Of a stretch of DNA of 57,780 nucleotides, positions 45,423 to 54,427 are shown piece by piece. The notes beneath the pieces were generated by a model. That model did not search any database, was not told the origin of the DNA, and saw only the letters and a program-made list of their open reading frames with translations. How positions within the stretch are numbered: the stretch's first letter is position 1; each line of letters starts with the position of its first letter. Origin of the DNA: an uncultured Ruminococcus sp. (GTDB taxonomy: Bacteria > Bacillota > Clostridia > Oscillospirales > Acutalibacteraceae); NCBI GenBank assembly GCA_902767845.1, contig CACXIV010000006.1, positions 1 through 57,780 on the forward strand, read 5' to 3'. A program made the position numbers and the translations under genes.

Positions 45423-46688
45423 ATGAAAATTTTAATGATCGGATCGGGCGGCAGAGAACACGCGCTTATCAAAAAGCTTCTTGAAAGCCCCAAATGCGAA
45501 AAGCTCTACTGCGCGCCCGGCAACGGCGGCATCTCTCGCGACGCTGAGCTTGTAAACATCGGCGTAATGGATAAAGAGAATATGGTAAAGTTCGCCAAGG
45601 ACAACGCGATCGACCTTGTGTTTGTAGCTCCCGACGATCCGCTCGCGGACGGCATGGTAGACGCCTTTGAGGCTGCCGGTATCAGAGCCTTCGGTCCCAA
45701 CGCCAAAGCGGCTGTGATAGAGGCTTCAAAGGTATTCTCCAAGAACATGATGAAAAAATACGGGATCCCCACCGCCAAATACGAGGTGTTTGACGATCCC
45801 GACAAGGCTATTGAATATGTAAAAGCTGAAAACACCGTTCCCGTAGTAGTTAAGGCGGACGGACTCGCTCTCGGTAAGGGCGTTATCATCGCTCAGACCA
45901 TAGACGACGCAGTCAAGGCGATCAAGTCGATCATGGAGGACAAGCAGTTCGGCGATTCGGGCAACAACATCGTTATCGAGGAATTTCTCACAGGTCCTGA
46001 GGTCTCAGTGCTCGCGTTTACGGACGGCAAGTGCGTAAAGCCTATGGTGAGCTCAAAGGATCACAAGCGCGCTTACGATAACGACGAGGGCTTAAATACA
46101 GGCGGTATGGGCACAGTAAGCCCCAATCCCTATTACACCGACGAGGTGGCTGACGAGTGCATGCGCACTATCTTCAAGCCCACGATCGAGGCCATGAATA
46201 AAGAGGGAAGACCCTTTAAGGGCTGCCTTTACTTCGGACTTATGATAACCCCCAACGGTCCCAAGGTGATCGAGTACAACGCACGCTTCGGCGATCCCGA
46301 GGCGCAGGTAGTGCTTCCGAGATTAAAGACCGATCTGGTCGACATCTGCGAGGCGGTAATCGACGAAAGGCTCGGCGAGCTCGACATCGAGTGGTACGAC
46401 GGCGCCGCGGCATGCGTGGTAATGGCGAGCGGCGGTTATCCGGTATCATATAAAAAAGGTATCGAGATGTTCGGCATGGATGAAAACGGACAGGTAGACG
46501 GCGCGGTAGTATATCACGCCGGAACAAAGTACGAAAACGGCAAATTCTATACAAACGGCGGCAGAGTATTGGGCGTGACAGCCACCGCCGACACCCTTGA
46601 CGAAGCTCTTGAAAAGGCGTATAACGCGGTTTCAAAGATCAGCTTTGAGGGCATGCATTTCAGAAAAGATATAGGAAGAACAAAATAA
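45423..46688 (+). CDS. purD: phosphoribosylamine-glycine ligase
   Basis: A 421-residue ATP-grasp GAR synthetase. It has MIGSGGREHALIKKL, VVKADGLALGKGVIIA, LNTGGMGTVSPNP and NARFGDPEAQVVLPRL. It closes the operon E-F-M-N-O-H-D; purL, purC, purB and purK are not in the window. A strong terminator follows. Confidence 0.96.
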   Translation: MKILMIGSGGREHALIKKLLESPKCEKLYCAPGNGGISRDAELVNIGVMDKENMVKFAKDNAIDLVFVAPDDPLADGMVDAFEAAGIRAFGPNAKAAVIEASKVFSKNMMKKYGIPTAKYEVFDDPDKAIEYVKAENTVPVVVKADGLALGKGVIIAQTIDDAVKAIKSIMEDKQFGDSGNNIVIEEFLTGPEVSVLAFTDGKCVKPMVSSKDHKRAYDNDEGLNTGGMGTVSPNPYYTDEVADECMRTIFKPTIEAMNKEGRPFKGCLYFGLMITPNGPKVIEYNARFGDPEAQVVLPRLKTDLVDICEAVIDERLGELDIEWYDGAAACVVMASGGYPVSYKKGIEMFGMDENGQVDGAVVYHAGTKYENGKFYTNGGRVLGVTATADTLDEALEKAYNAVSKISFEGMHFRKDIGRTK

Positions 46689-46693
46689 TTATC

Positions 46694-46738
46694 GGGCTGA
46701 CCTGACACTCATGCGAGTTTCAAGTCAGCCCTGTTTTT
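46694..46738. terminator. bidirectional terminator after purD
   Basis: GGGCTGAC (46694-46701) pairs with GTCAGCCC (46724-46731), with an inner ACTC/GAGT hairpin, followed by TGTTTTT. It separates purD from the convergent spo0A. Confidence 0.85.
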
Positions 46739-46748
46739 CGGGATAATA

Positions 46749-47516
46749 TCATCCCGCGTTTTTGATTTGAAGTCTCAGCCTGTCTGAGATCATGGCGATA
46801 AATTCGCTGTTTGTCGGCTTACCTCTGTCGTTGTGGATAGTGTAGCCGAAGTATGAGTTCAACACATCGACGTCGCCTCTGTCCCACGCGACCTCAATAG
46901 CGTGTCGAATAGCTCTCTCAACGCGCGAGGACGTGGTCTGATACTTTTTGGCTACGGATGGGTAGAGCTGTTTTGTCACCGCGTTGATGATCTCGGGCTT
47001 TTCGACCGACATCATGATCGAATCTCGCAGATAATGATATCCCTTGATATGCGCCGGAACGCCGATCTCGTGGAGTATCTGCGTTACCCTGAGCTCGATA
47101 CCGAAGGCGTCGATCCTGAGCGGAGCAAGCGGCTTGTCGGCGCTGTTCTTCATCAGCACTGAGATGTTCTCGCAAAGCTGTTCAACGTCGTACGGCTTCA
47201 GCATAAAGTAATCCGCGCCGCAGTTCATTATCTCACGTTCAAGCACCGCGCTGTGGAAGGATGAGAAAACAATAAACAAGGGCTGTTTGATTTTTTCCTT
47301 TTTGATGTTTCTCATAACGCCGATCGCGTCCAGACGGGTCATAAACGCGTCCATGAAGACAACGTCCGGCGCCTCGCTCCTGATACGCGAGCAAAGCTCC
47401 TCACCGTCCTTTACACAAAATGCGGTACAAATATTAAAATCCTGAAATATTTGCAGGCTTTCCTGTGAAAACTCAACGGCTTCTTCGGTAATAATAAGCT
47501 TAAAACTATTGTCCAT
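46749..47516 (-). CDS. spo0A: sporulation response regulator Spo0A
   Basis: A 255-residue Spo0A. The receiver (about 1-120) has the phosphoacceptor D56 (VVFMD56AFM) and the LKPYD lysine. The usual N-terminal acidic pair of Asp is replaced by E11-E12 (IITEEAVEF). The DNA-binding domain (about 135-255) is well kept: [31 protein letters not shown] and [19 protein letters not shown]. It is the master switch of sporulation and binds TGTCGAA boxes. It lies downstream of spoIVB, the classic arrangement. Confidence 0.96.
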   Translation of the reverse strand: MDNSFKLIITEEAVEFSQESLQIFQDFNICTAFCVKDGEELCSRIRSEAPDVVFMDAFMTRLDAIGVMRNIKKEKIKQPLFIVFSSFHSAVLEREIMNCGADYFMLKPYDVEQLCENISVLMKNSADKPLAPLRIDAFGIELRVTQILHEIGVPAHIKGYHYLRDSIMMSVEKPEIINAVTKQLYPSVAKKYQTTSSRVERAIRHAIEVAWDRGDVDVLNSYFGYTIHNDRGKPTNSEFIAMISDRLRLQIKNAG

Positions 47517-47552
47517 TTGTCATACTCCTATCAGATTTTTTGTTACGAGTTG

Positions 47553-47641
47553 ATTTTACCACAAAATGGTAACATTGGCAATAGTTTCCAATTAATTTTT
47601 TTGAAAAAAGTTGAAATTTTTTAACTTTTCATTTTTCGACA
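47553..47641 (-). promoter_or_regulatory. spo0A promoter, operator-like palindrome and 0A box
   Basis: On the minus strand TTGCCA (47581-47576) and TAAAAT (47558-47553) have a 17-nt spacer. A 6-bp inverted repeat (TTACCA 47556-47561 with TGGTAA 47567-47572) fills the spacer. A perfect 0A box, TGTCGAA in minus-strand reading, lies at 47641-47635, about 55 bp upstream of the -35. A second copy lies at 47685-47679 inside the spoIVB end. Confidence 0.65.
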
Positions 47642-47665
47642 TACAGCATACCGCAATATATTGTT

Positions 47666-48682
47666 TTATCCCTCGTAATTCGACACCATATATTGTGCCG
47701 CCACTCCGTAACCCTCGGCGGTATTGTTTACAAAAACATGAGTAACGGCGCCGACAAGCTTGCCGTTTTGGACTATCGGGCTGCCGCTCATGCCCTGAAC
47801 TATGCCTCCGCAGCTCTCAAGCAGCTCATTATCTGTAATCTTGATTACAAAGCTTTCATTACTGTTTTTATCGCGGCTGCATATCTTTGTTATCTCGGCG
47901 GTGTAGCAGCCCTCGTCCGTACCGTCGATCGTCGTATAAACCAGCGCTTCGCCTTTTTTGATCTCGTCAAAATCGGCTATCTCTATCGTCGGACTGTCGG
48001 CAATACATCCGTCTTCCGGCTCGCCGAATATTCCGAGAGGGCTGTTTTTTGTCAGCCTGCCGACCGTCTCGGCACTGAAATATCCGTTAAGGCTTCCTGC
48101 CTTTCCGTCGACGCTCTTTGTCACTGAGCTGATATTCGCCCTAACTATTTCGGCAGAGCCGAGAGGGAGCAGGGCGCCTGTGTCGTTATCGCATATACCG
48201 TGACCGAGCGCCGCGAAGTAATTTTCTTCCTCGTCATAAAAGCTTATCGTGCCTATACCCGCGCAGCTGTCTCTTATCCACGCTCCGAGCAAATACACTC
48301 CGGCGGTGTTTTTTACCGGAGTAACGGTGATATCCTTTCTTTCGCCGTTGCGCTCTATCACAAACGCTATCGGCTTGCCGCCGCAGCTTTCCGCGGCGTT
48401 TTTCAGATCTTCATTCGTTTTTACAGGCGAGCGGTTGACCTCCTTGATGATGTCGTTGACCTTCATTCCGCCATCCGCGGCAGGGCAGACAAACCGGCTG
48501 CCGTCAAAGAAATCCTCAAGCTCGACCACTATAAGCCCGTCGTTATAGAATCTCACGCCGAACGGCTGACCTCCCAGCCTTACTGTTTTATTTTTCTCAG
48601 CGGCGGAAAATCTGCCCGAGGACAGATTGATCAGCAGTACGGCGCATAAGGCAACTGTCAGTATTTTTACAAATTTTTTCAA
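47666..48682 (-). CDS. spoIVB: SpoIVB serine peptidase
   Basis: A 338-residue secreted S55-family protease: a signal/anchor segment (about 5-28), a PDZ-like domain (about 50-122), then the peptidase with H161 (ALGHGI) and S299 (QGMSGSPI). In Bacillus SpoIVB cleaves the SpoIVFA/BofA-held complex to activate sigma-K processing. TTG 48682 starts after AAGGTGAT. It is shorter than the Bacillus protein but has all main parts. spo0A follows 149 bp downstream. Confidence 0.93.
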   Translation of the reverse strand: MKKFVKILTVALCAVLLINLSSGRFSAAEKNKTVRLGGQPFGVRFYNDGLIVVELEDFFDGSRFVCPAADGGMKVNDIIKEVNRSPVKTNEDLKNAAESCGGKPIAFVIERNGERKDITVTPVKNTAGVYLLGAWIRDSCAGIGTISFYDEEENYFAALGHGICDNDTGALLPLGSAEIVRANISSVTKSVDGKAGSLNGYFSAETVGRLTKNSPLGIFGEPEDGCIADSPTIEIADFDEIKKGEALVYTTIDGTDEGCYTAEITKICSRDKNSNESFVIKITDNELLESCGGIVQGMSGSPIVQNGKLVGAVTHVFVNNTAEGYGVAAQYMVSNYEG

Positions 48683-48700
48683 AAAATCACCTTCTTTCCG

Positions 48701-48729
48701 TTGCCTTTATTAGCTTTTGCATTTATAAT
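48701..48729 (+). promoter_or_regulatory. P-type ATPase promoter
   Basis: TTGCCT (48701-48706) and TATAAT (48724-48729), spacer 17 nt. It gives a leader of about 100 nt. Confidence 0.7.
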
Positions 48730-48782
48730 ATAAGATAACGGCAAAAAGCGATTATTAAAAATATTCTTGGAATCAAGGCTTT

Positions 48783-48810
48783 TGGTTTTGCGATAAAACC
48801 ATGGTTTTTT
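48783..48810 (+). promoter_or_regulatory. attenuator-like hairpin in the P-type ATPase leader
   Basis: TGGTTTT (48783-48789) can pair with AAAACCA (48795-48801), which is followed by TGGTTTTTT. The AAAACCA segment can instead pair with TGGTTTT at 48802-48808, giving two exclusive structures. The stem has only two GC pairs, so a real terminator is uncertain. Confidence 0.35.
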
Positions 48811-48838
48811 CAAATAATTTTCAGTTTTGGAGAATAAT

Positions 48839-51175
48839 ATGGACGGCAATAATATAAACGGACTGACCGCCGATCAGGTCGCTCAAAGGGTGCGCGAAGG
48901 CAAGGTCAACTCCGTAACCACACTTAAAACGAAATCAATAAAACGGATTTTTTACGACAACATCTGCACGCTTTTTAATTTGATAAACATTATTCTGTTT
49001 GTACTGCTGATACTGGTTGGCTCTTACAAAAACCTTTTGTTTATCGGCGTGGTAGTGTTCAACACCGCCATCGGTATCATTCAGGAGATTCGCTCAAAGA
49101 TCAGCGTGGACAGGCTTACGATCCTCACCGAGAGCAAATCCGTTGTGATCCGCGACGGCAGGCGAAGCGAAATAAGCAAGGATGAGCTCGTGCTCGACGA
49201 CGTGATCGAGTTATCGCGCGGAAAACAGATCCCTGCCGACTGCGTTCTTATCGACGGAGAATGTCGGGTCAACGAAAGCCTGCTTACCGGCGAAGCCGAT
49301 CTTATTGAAAAGAAAAACGGCGACGAGCTGCTGTCGGGCAGCTTTGTATCTGCCGGAAAATGCCTTGCGAGGGTAAACAGAGTCGGCTCGGAGTGCTACG
49401 CCGCGAAAATCAACAGCGAGGCAAAGTATATAAAGAAAAACGACTCGCAGATCTTAAAATCCTTTAAGTTCATCATAAAGCTATGCACAATAATAATCTT
49501 TCCGCTCGGCGCTCTGCTTTTTGTCAGCAAGTTTTTCATCCACAGCGGAGGGATACAAAACTCTGTTGTCAGCACCGTAGCCGCGCTGGTGGGAATGATA
49601 CCGTCCGGAATGATCCTGCTCACAAGTACGGTCTTGGCGGTATCGGTAATAAGGCTGTCGCGTCAAAAAGTGCTTGTAAACGAGATGTACTGCATAGAAA
49701 CACTCGCCCGAGTTGACGTTCTCTGTATGGACAAAACCGGTACTCTCACCGCCGAGAGCATGAATGTTATAGACGTAATACCGTTTAATAATTCTATAGA
49801 AGAAATAAAAACCGCCCTTTCATCAGTATATAACGCCAGCGAGGATAAAAACGCCACGATACAGGCGATAGGGGACTACACCGCCTCGGTCGGCGCGATA
49901 CCGTGCGAAAGCTTTGTCGGGTTCTCATCCGAAACAAAATGGTCGGGAGGCAGATTCGGCAACGGAAAGACATATATAATCGGTGCGTCGGAATTTGTTT
50001 TTTCTGATAAAGAAAAATACAAAGAGGTTTTTGACGCTGCGAACGATATCTCGGAGACGGTAAGGATGCTCGCGCTCGCGTGTTCGGACTCCGCGATCAA
50101 GGACGGAAAGCTCCCGAACGATCTGCAGCCAATGGCGCTTGTGCTTATCAAGGACAAGCTCAGAGAGAATGTGTGTGACACCGTTAACTATTTCAAGGAG
50201 CAGGGAGTAACGCTCAAGGTCATCTCCGGCGACAGCGTAAAGACCGTTCGCAATATCGCCGTCGATACCGGCATAGAGGGCGCCGACAAGGCTGTCGACA
50301 TGACAGAGATAAAAACCGATGAAGAATTGGCCGAGGCGGCTGAAAACTGCAACGTGTTCGGCAGGGTGACGCCTGAGCAGAAGAAAAAGCTCGTGCTCGC
50401 TTTACAGGCAAAGGGTCATAAGGTAGCCATGACGGGCGACGGCGTAAACGACGTCCTCGCGCTCAAGGAAGCCGACTGCTCGGTTGCCATGGCTTCGGGA
50501 AGCGAGGCGGCGAGGAATGTCTCCCAGCTCGTTTTGACCGACAACGACTTCGCCGCAATGCCGCGCGTAGTCGCTGAGGGCAGAAAAACGATCAACAATA
50601 TCGAGCGAAGCTCCTCGCTGTATCTTGTAAAGACCGTTTATTCGATTTTACTCGCGATATTTTTCATCTTCTCATCCATGCAGTATCCGTTCGAGCCGAT
50701 ACAGCTTACGCTTATCGGAGCGCTCACTATCGGATTCCCCTCGTTTGTGCTCGCCTTACAGCCAAACAAAAACATTGTCAAGGGCAACTTTACCTTTAAC
50801 ATAATCGCGCGCGCCTTACCTGCGGCGGTCTGCGTAATTCTCAATATTATTATTGCCGAGGTTTTCTGCGGAATACTAAACATACCATTTGCGCAGTTTT
50901 CAACGATCGCGGTATATGTTACCGCTCTAACCTGTTTGCTGCTCGACATAAGGCTTTCGCTTCCGCTCAATTACCTCAGAGCCGCCATGCTCTTTATCAG
51001 CATAGCCGGCCTTACGATCGCGCTGACCTTCTTAGGAAAGCTGTTCTCGCTCACATTTTTGAGCATAAGCGGGATCATCCTGCTTTGCGTTATCTCAGCG
51101 GTCACGATAATCGCGTTCAATCTGCTCTACAACATAGCCTCACGGCTTATTGAAAAGGAAAAAAACAAAACCTGA
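48839..51175 (+). CDS. cation-transporting P-type ATPase
   Basis: A 778-residue P-type ATPase resembling the CtpE/Exp7-like group. It has the actuator motif LTGEAD, the phosphorylation site D298 in CMDKTGTLT, the TGDGVNDVLAL hinge, and about eight to ten membrane helices. The M4 ion site reads IPSGMILLTS where Ca/Mg pumps have PEGL, and there are no N-terminal metal-binding CxxC domains. The ion is unknown; calcium has been proposed for CtpE relatives. ATG 48839 follows TGGAG; a TTG at 48827 overlaps that site and is rejected. Confidence 0.88.
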   Translation: MDGNNINGLTADQVAQRVREGKVNSVTTLKTKSIKRIFYDNICTLFNLINIILFVLLILVGSYKNLLFIGVVVFNTAIGIIQEIRSKISVDRLTILTESKSVVIRDGRRSEISKDELVLDDVIELSRGKQIPADCVLIDGECRVNESLLTGEADLIEKKNGDELLSGSFVSAGKCLARVNRVGSECYAAKINSEAKYIKKNDSQILKSFKFIIKLCTIIIFPLGALLFVSKFFIHSGGIQNSVVSTVAALVGMIPSGMILLTSTVLAVSVIRLSRQKVLVNEMYCIETLARVDVLCMDKTGTLTAESMNVIDVIPFNNSIEEIKTALSSVYNASEDKNATIQAIGDYTASVGAIPCESFVGFSSETKWSGGRFGNGKTYIIGASEFVFSDKEKYKEVFDAANDISETVRMLALACSDSAIKDGKLPNDLQPMALVLIKDKLRENVCDTVNYFKEQGVTLKVISGDSVKTVRNIAVDTGIEGADKAVDMTEIKTDEELAEAAENCNVFGRVTPEQKKKLVLALQAKGHKVAMTGDGVNDVLALKEADCSVAMASGSEAARNVSQLVLTDNDFAAMPRVVAEGRKTINNIERSSSLYLVKTVYSILLAIFFIFSSMQYPFEPIQLTLIGALTIGFPSFVLALQPNKNIVKGNFTFNIIARALPAAVCVILNIIIAEVFCGILNIPFAQFSTIAVYVTALTCLLLDIRLSLPLNYLRAAMLFISIAGLTIALTFLGKLFSLTFLSISGIILLCVISAVTIIAFNLLYNIASRLIEKEKNKT

Positions 51176-51176
51176 T

Positions 51177-52523
51177 ATGAAGATCACAATACCTAAAGAA
51201 GTCCAAATTATTATTGACAGGCTCAACAGCCGAGGCTTTGAGGGATACCTCGTGGGCGGCTGCGTGCGCGATTGCATAATGAATACAACTCCACACGACT
51301 GGGACGTCTGCACCAACGCCTCGCCCGACAAAACAGAAAGCTGCTTTGAAGACTTCAAAACGGTCGGAGTCGGCAAAACCCACGGCACGATCGGCGTTGT
51401 TATCCGCGGAAAGCTGTATGAGATAACAACCTACCGCGTAGACGGAGAGTATCTTGACAACCGCCATCCTCAAAGCGTTTCGTTCACCGACAAAATAACG
51501 AGCGATCTTTCCCGGCGGGACTTTACCGTTAACGCGATGGCTTATAACGAAAGCACAGGGCTCGTCGATCCGTTCGGAGGCAGGCTCGATATAGAAAAAA
51601 AGCTGATAAAATGCGTTGGCGATCCCGCGACCAGATTCAGCGAGGATTCGCTGAGGATACTGCGCGGACTTCGTTTTGCCTCGCGCTTTGATTTTGAGAT
51701 CGAAAAGGAAACCTCAAAAGCTATCCGAGATTATAGGTCTTTGCTGAACAACGTCGCCCGGGAACGAGTCAAGGAAGAGCTCATCGGTATCATATGCGGC
51801 AAATCGGCTGAAAAGATACTTACAGATTACCGTGAAGTAATTGCAGAAATAATCCCGGAGCTCACGCCCTGCTTTGACTTTGAACAGCGAACTCCGCACC
51901 ACTGCTTTGACATTTACCGCCATATCGCGCGTTCGGTGGGAGAGATAGAAAGCGATCCTCTGCTCAGGCTCACCATGCTTTTGCACGATATCGGCAAGCC
52001 GGAAGCCTGCTATACCGATCCGACCGGAAGGAGGCATTTTAAGGGACATCCTCAAATCAGCGCGCGCATCGCAGAGGATATATTAAAGCGGCTTAGGTTC
52101 TCAAACGCCGTGATAAGCGACTGCCTAAAGCTGATAGAGTATCACGACGTACGGTTCAGGGGCAGCAAGCCCATGGTCAGAAGGATAACGGGCATGATCG
52201 GCGAGGAAAACACAAGACGACTGTTCAAAATACAATACGCCGACACCATGGCGCAGTCCGACTATCTCAGGGAGCAAAAGCTCGGAGATATCAAGACCGC
52301 TCAAGCGCACCTTGATGAGATAATCAAAAACAAGGAGTGTTGCTCCGTAAAGCAGCTCGCCGTCAGCGGCTTTGACCTTAAAGCGCTCGGATTCCCCGAC
52401 GGCAGGCTGATAGGGGATATTCTAAACGACCTGTTTGAAAAGGTGGTCGAGGATAAACTCCCAAATAACAAGGAAACGCTCCTCAACGAAGCCAAAAAGC
52501 ATAAAAATAACCCTTCCGAATAA
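51177..52523 (+). CDS. cca: CCA-adding tRNA nucleotidyltransferase with HD domain
   Basis: A 448-residue enzyme that builds or repairs the CCA end of tRNAs. The catalytic head has YLVGGCVRDCIM and HDWDVCTNASPD; SRRDFTVNAMAYN and EDSLRILRGLRFASRF follow. The C-terminal half holds an HD motif (LLHDIGKP), as in class II enzymes with phosphodiesterase-like activity. ATG 51177 begins one base after the ATPase stop, so translation is probably coupled; an in-frame TTG at 51150 has no ribosome site. Confidence 0.93.
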   Translation: MKITIPKEVQIIIDRLNSRGFEGYLVGGCVRDCIMNTTPHDWDVCTNASPDKTESCFEDFKTVGVGKTHGTIGVVIRGKLYEITTYRVDGEYLDNRHPQSVSFTDKITSDLSRRDFTVNAMAYNESTGLVDPFGGRLDIEKKLIKCVGDPATRFSEDSLRILRGLRFASRFDFEIEKETSKAIRDYRSLLNNVARERVKEELIGIICGKSAEKILTDYREVIAEIIPELTPCFDFEQRTPHHCFDIYRHIARSVGEIESDPLLRLTMLLHDIGKPEACYTDPTGRRHFKGHPQISARIAEDILKRLRFSNAVISDCLKLIEYHDVRFRGSKPMVRRITGMIGEENTRRLFKIQYADTMAQSDYLREQKLGDIKTAQAHLDEIIKNKECCSVKQLAVSGFDLKALGFPDGRLIGDILNDLFEKVVEDKLPNNKETLLNEAKKHKNNPSE

Positions 52524-52536
52524 AACGGAAGGGTTT
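52511..52536. terminator. bidirectional terminator between cca and malic enzyme
   Basis: CCCTTCCG (52511-52518) pairs with CGGAAGGG (52526-52533), with T-rich flanks on both strands. The cca stop codon lies in the loop. Confidence 0.85.
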
Positions 52537-52547
52537 GCTTGTTTAAA

Positions 52548-53720
52548 TCAGATTCTCGATACGCCGCTGTCTTTTGCAGCTTTCTTAACAGCCTCGGCTA
52601 CCGCCTTGCCGACTCTCGGATCAAAGGCGTGGGGAAGGATATAGTCAGCGCTGAGCTTATCGTCGTCAACGATCGACGCGAGTGCGTAAGACGCCGCTAT
52701 CTTCATCTCCTCGTTTATATCGCTCGCTCTGCAGTCGAGCGCGCCCCTGAATATTCCCGGGAACGCAAGGACATTGTTGATTTGATTCGGGAAATCGCTT
52801 CTTCCGGTACCTACTACCGCGGCTCCGGCTTCCTTAGCAAGATCGGGCATGATCTCGGGAGTGGGATTAGCCATAGCGAAGATGATCGGATCCTTAGCCA
52901 TAGTCCTGACCATATCCTGAGTGACGCATCCCGCAGCCGAAATACCGAGGAACACATCCGCTCCGACCATGGCGTCAGCCAAAGTGCCGGTCTTGCGGCT
53001 GAGATTAGTGATCTCCGCCATCTCCTGCTTAACGGGGTTAAGCCTTTCGTCGCCCTTGCAGATGATACCCTTGCTGTCGCACATGGTAACGTCCCTAACG
53101 CCCATGTTCATCAGGTGCTTGGCGATCGCGATGCCCGCGGCTCCCGCGCCGTTCATTACCACCTTGATATCGCCGATATCCTTTCCGACTATCTTTAGCG
53201 CGTTTAGCAGTCCTGCCGCGACAATAACGGCGGTGCCGTGCTGATCGTCATGGAATATCGGTATATCGCACATTTCTTTAAGTCTTTTTTCTATCTCAAA
53301 GCATCTCGGGGCGGAAATATCCTCAAGGTTGATCCCGCCGAACGAACCGCTTATCATATAAACAGTATTAACGATCTCGTCAACGCTCTTGCTCCTTACG
53401 CAGATAGGAAAGGCGTCAACGTCACCGAACGCCTTGAACAGCGCGCATTTGCCCTCCATAACAGGCATGCCTGCCTCGGGACCGATATCTCCGAGTCCGA
53501 GCACCGCTGTGCCGTCGGTGATAACGGCGACAAGGTTGTTTCTCCTTGTGAGCTCGTAAGATTTATTGTAGTCCTTCTGTATTTCAAGGCAAGGCTCCGC
53601 TACGCCGGGTGTATAGGCGAGAGCCAGATCCTCGGAAGAATTTATAGGCACGGTAGAGATAACCTCGATCTTACCGTTCCACTCGTAATGCTTTTTTAAC
53701 GATTCCTGTCTGATATCCAT
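52548..53720 (-). CDS. NAD(P)-dependent malic enzyme
   Basis: A 390-residue short bacterial malic enzyme that decarboxylates malate to pyruvate. It has [41 protein letters not shown], the metal site block [20 protein letters not shown], the Rossmann [13 protein letters not shown] and the [10 protein letters not shown] motif. It lacks the C-terminal phosphotransacetylase-like domain of MaeB. The ribosome site is AAGGAG (plus-strand CTCCTT at 53727-53732), six bases before the ATG. Confidence 0.95.
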   Translation of the reverse strand: MDIRQESLKKHYEWNGKIEVISTVPINSSEDLALAYTPGVAEPCLEIQKDYNKSYELTRRNNLVAVITDGTAVLGLGDIGPEAGMPVMEGKCALFKAFGDVDAFPICVRSKSVDEIVNTVYMISGSFGGINLEDISAPRCFEIEKRLKEMCDIPIFHDDQHGTAVIVAAGLLNALKIVGKDIGDIKVVMNGAGAAGIAIAKHLMNMGVRDVTMCDSKGIICKGDERLNPVKQEMAEITNLSRKTGTLADAMVGADVFLGISAAGCVTQDMVRTMAKDPIIFAMANPTPEIMPDLAKEAGAAVVGTGRSDFPNQINNVLAFPGIFRGALDCRASDINEEMKIAASYALASIVDDDKLSADYILPHAFDPRVGKAVAEAVKKAAKDSGVSRI

Positions 53721-53846
53721 AAAATTACTCCTTATACTGTTTTCTGAATAATTATACTCTGATTTGCCGTTTTAATCAATTCGATAAATCTATAATAATC
53801 GCTCGAAGATGCGTTATAATTTTATTCATAATAAACCCTATAAGAT

Positions 53847-53875
53847 TTGACAAACAAGCGATTATGCTATATTAT
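53847..53875 (+). promoter_or_regulatory. rnpB promoter
   Basis: TTGACA (53847-53852) followed after 17 nt by TATTAT (53870-53875); TATAAT at 53873 gives a less good 20-nt spacer. The RNA begins right after. Confidence 0.65.
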
Positions 53876-53879
53876 AATA

Positions 53880-54230
53880 CTGCGAGTGCGCTGAACAGCC
53901 GCGGGCAGTATCCGAAAGGAACTGTGCGAGGAAAGTCCGGGCTTCACAGAGCAATAATAACGGCTAACGGCCGCCGGAGGCGACTCCAGGGATAGTGCAA
54001 CAGAAAATAACCGCCGATTTATCGGTAAGGATGGAAAGGTGAGGTAAGAGCTCACCGGAGGCTTGGAGACAAGCCTGCCGTGTAAACCCTATTTGAAGCA
54101 ACACCGTGGTAGGACAAATTCGCTTGCTCGGCGAGTCCTTAGGAGGTGGCATCGAGCAGCAGGGGCGACCCTCTGCCAAGATAGATGGCTGTTCACGACA
54201 GAACCCGGCTTACAGGCGCAGTCGCAGATC
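53880..54230 (+). ncRNA. rnpB: RNase P RNA, bacterial class A-like
   Basis: The universal core is plain: GAGGAAAGTCCGGGCT (about 53928-53943) in the 5' part and ACAGAACCCGGCTTACAG (about 54197-54214) in the 3' part, which pair across P4/P2-like elements. P1 can be drawn as a 12-bp helix between 53880-53891 and 54216-54227 with one mismatch. The RNA is the catalytic part of RNase P, trimming tRNA 5' leaders. A reading frame at 54063-54263 inside it is chance. Confidence 0.95.
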
Positions 54231-54256
54231 TTTGCGGATAATACGGCGTTCGTGAA

Positions 54257-54295
54257 ACCCTGAAGGCAATAATCGCCTTTAGGGTGTTTTCTTTT
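54257..54295 (+). terminator. rnpB terminator
   Basis: An 11-bp stem with one G-U pair (54257-54267 with 54275-54285) followed by GTTTTCTTTT. Confidence 0.85.
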
Positions 54296-54362
54296 AATTA
54301 TTCAAAAACGGATACGGAGTCCGCCTTATAACATGAGCATTTTATATTTTTTATTAAAACAG

Positions 54363-54414
54363 GTGACAAATCGCAATTTATATGTTATAATAAATTAATA
54401 AAAATTTTGTCGAA
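54363..54414 (+). promoter_or_regulatory. promoter and 0A box of the pseudo-hydrolase gene
   Basis: GTGACA (54363-54368), 17-nt spacer, extended TGT-TATAAT (54383-54391). TGTCGAA (54408-54414) lies just after the expected transcription start and before the AAGGAGG ribosome site. A Spo0A box in that place would fit repression, as at Bacillus abrB. Confidence 0.6.
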
Positions 54415-54427
54415 CAAGGAGGAAATT

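Noticed and set aside
54063-54263. 66-codon plus-strand reading frame
   Set aside because: It lies wholly within the RNase P RNA and has no ribosome site.
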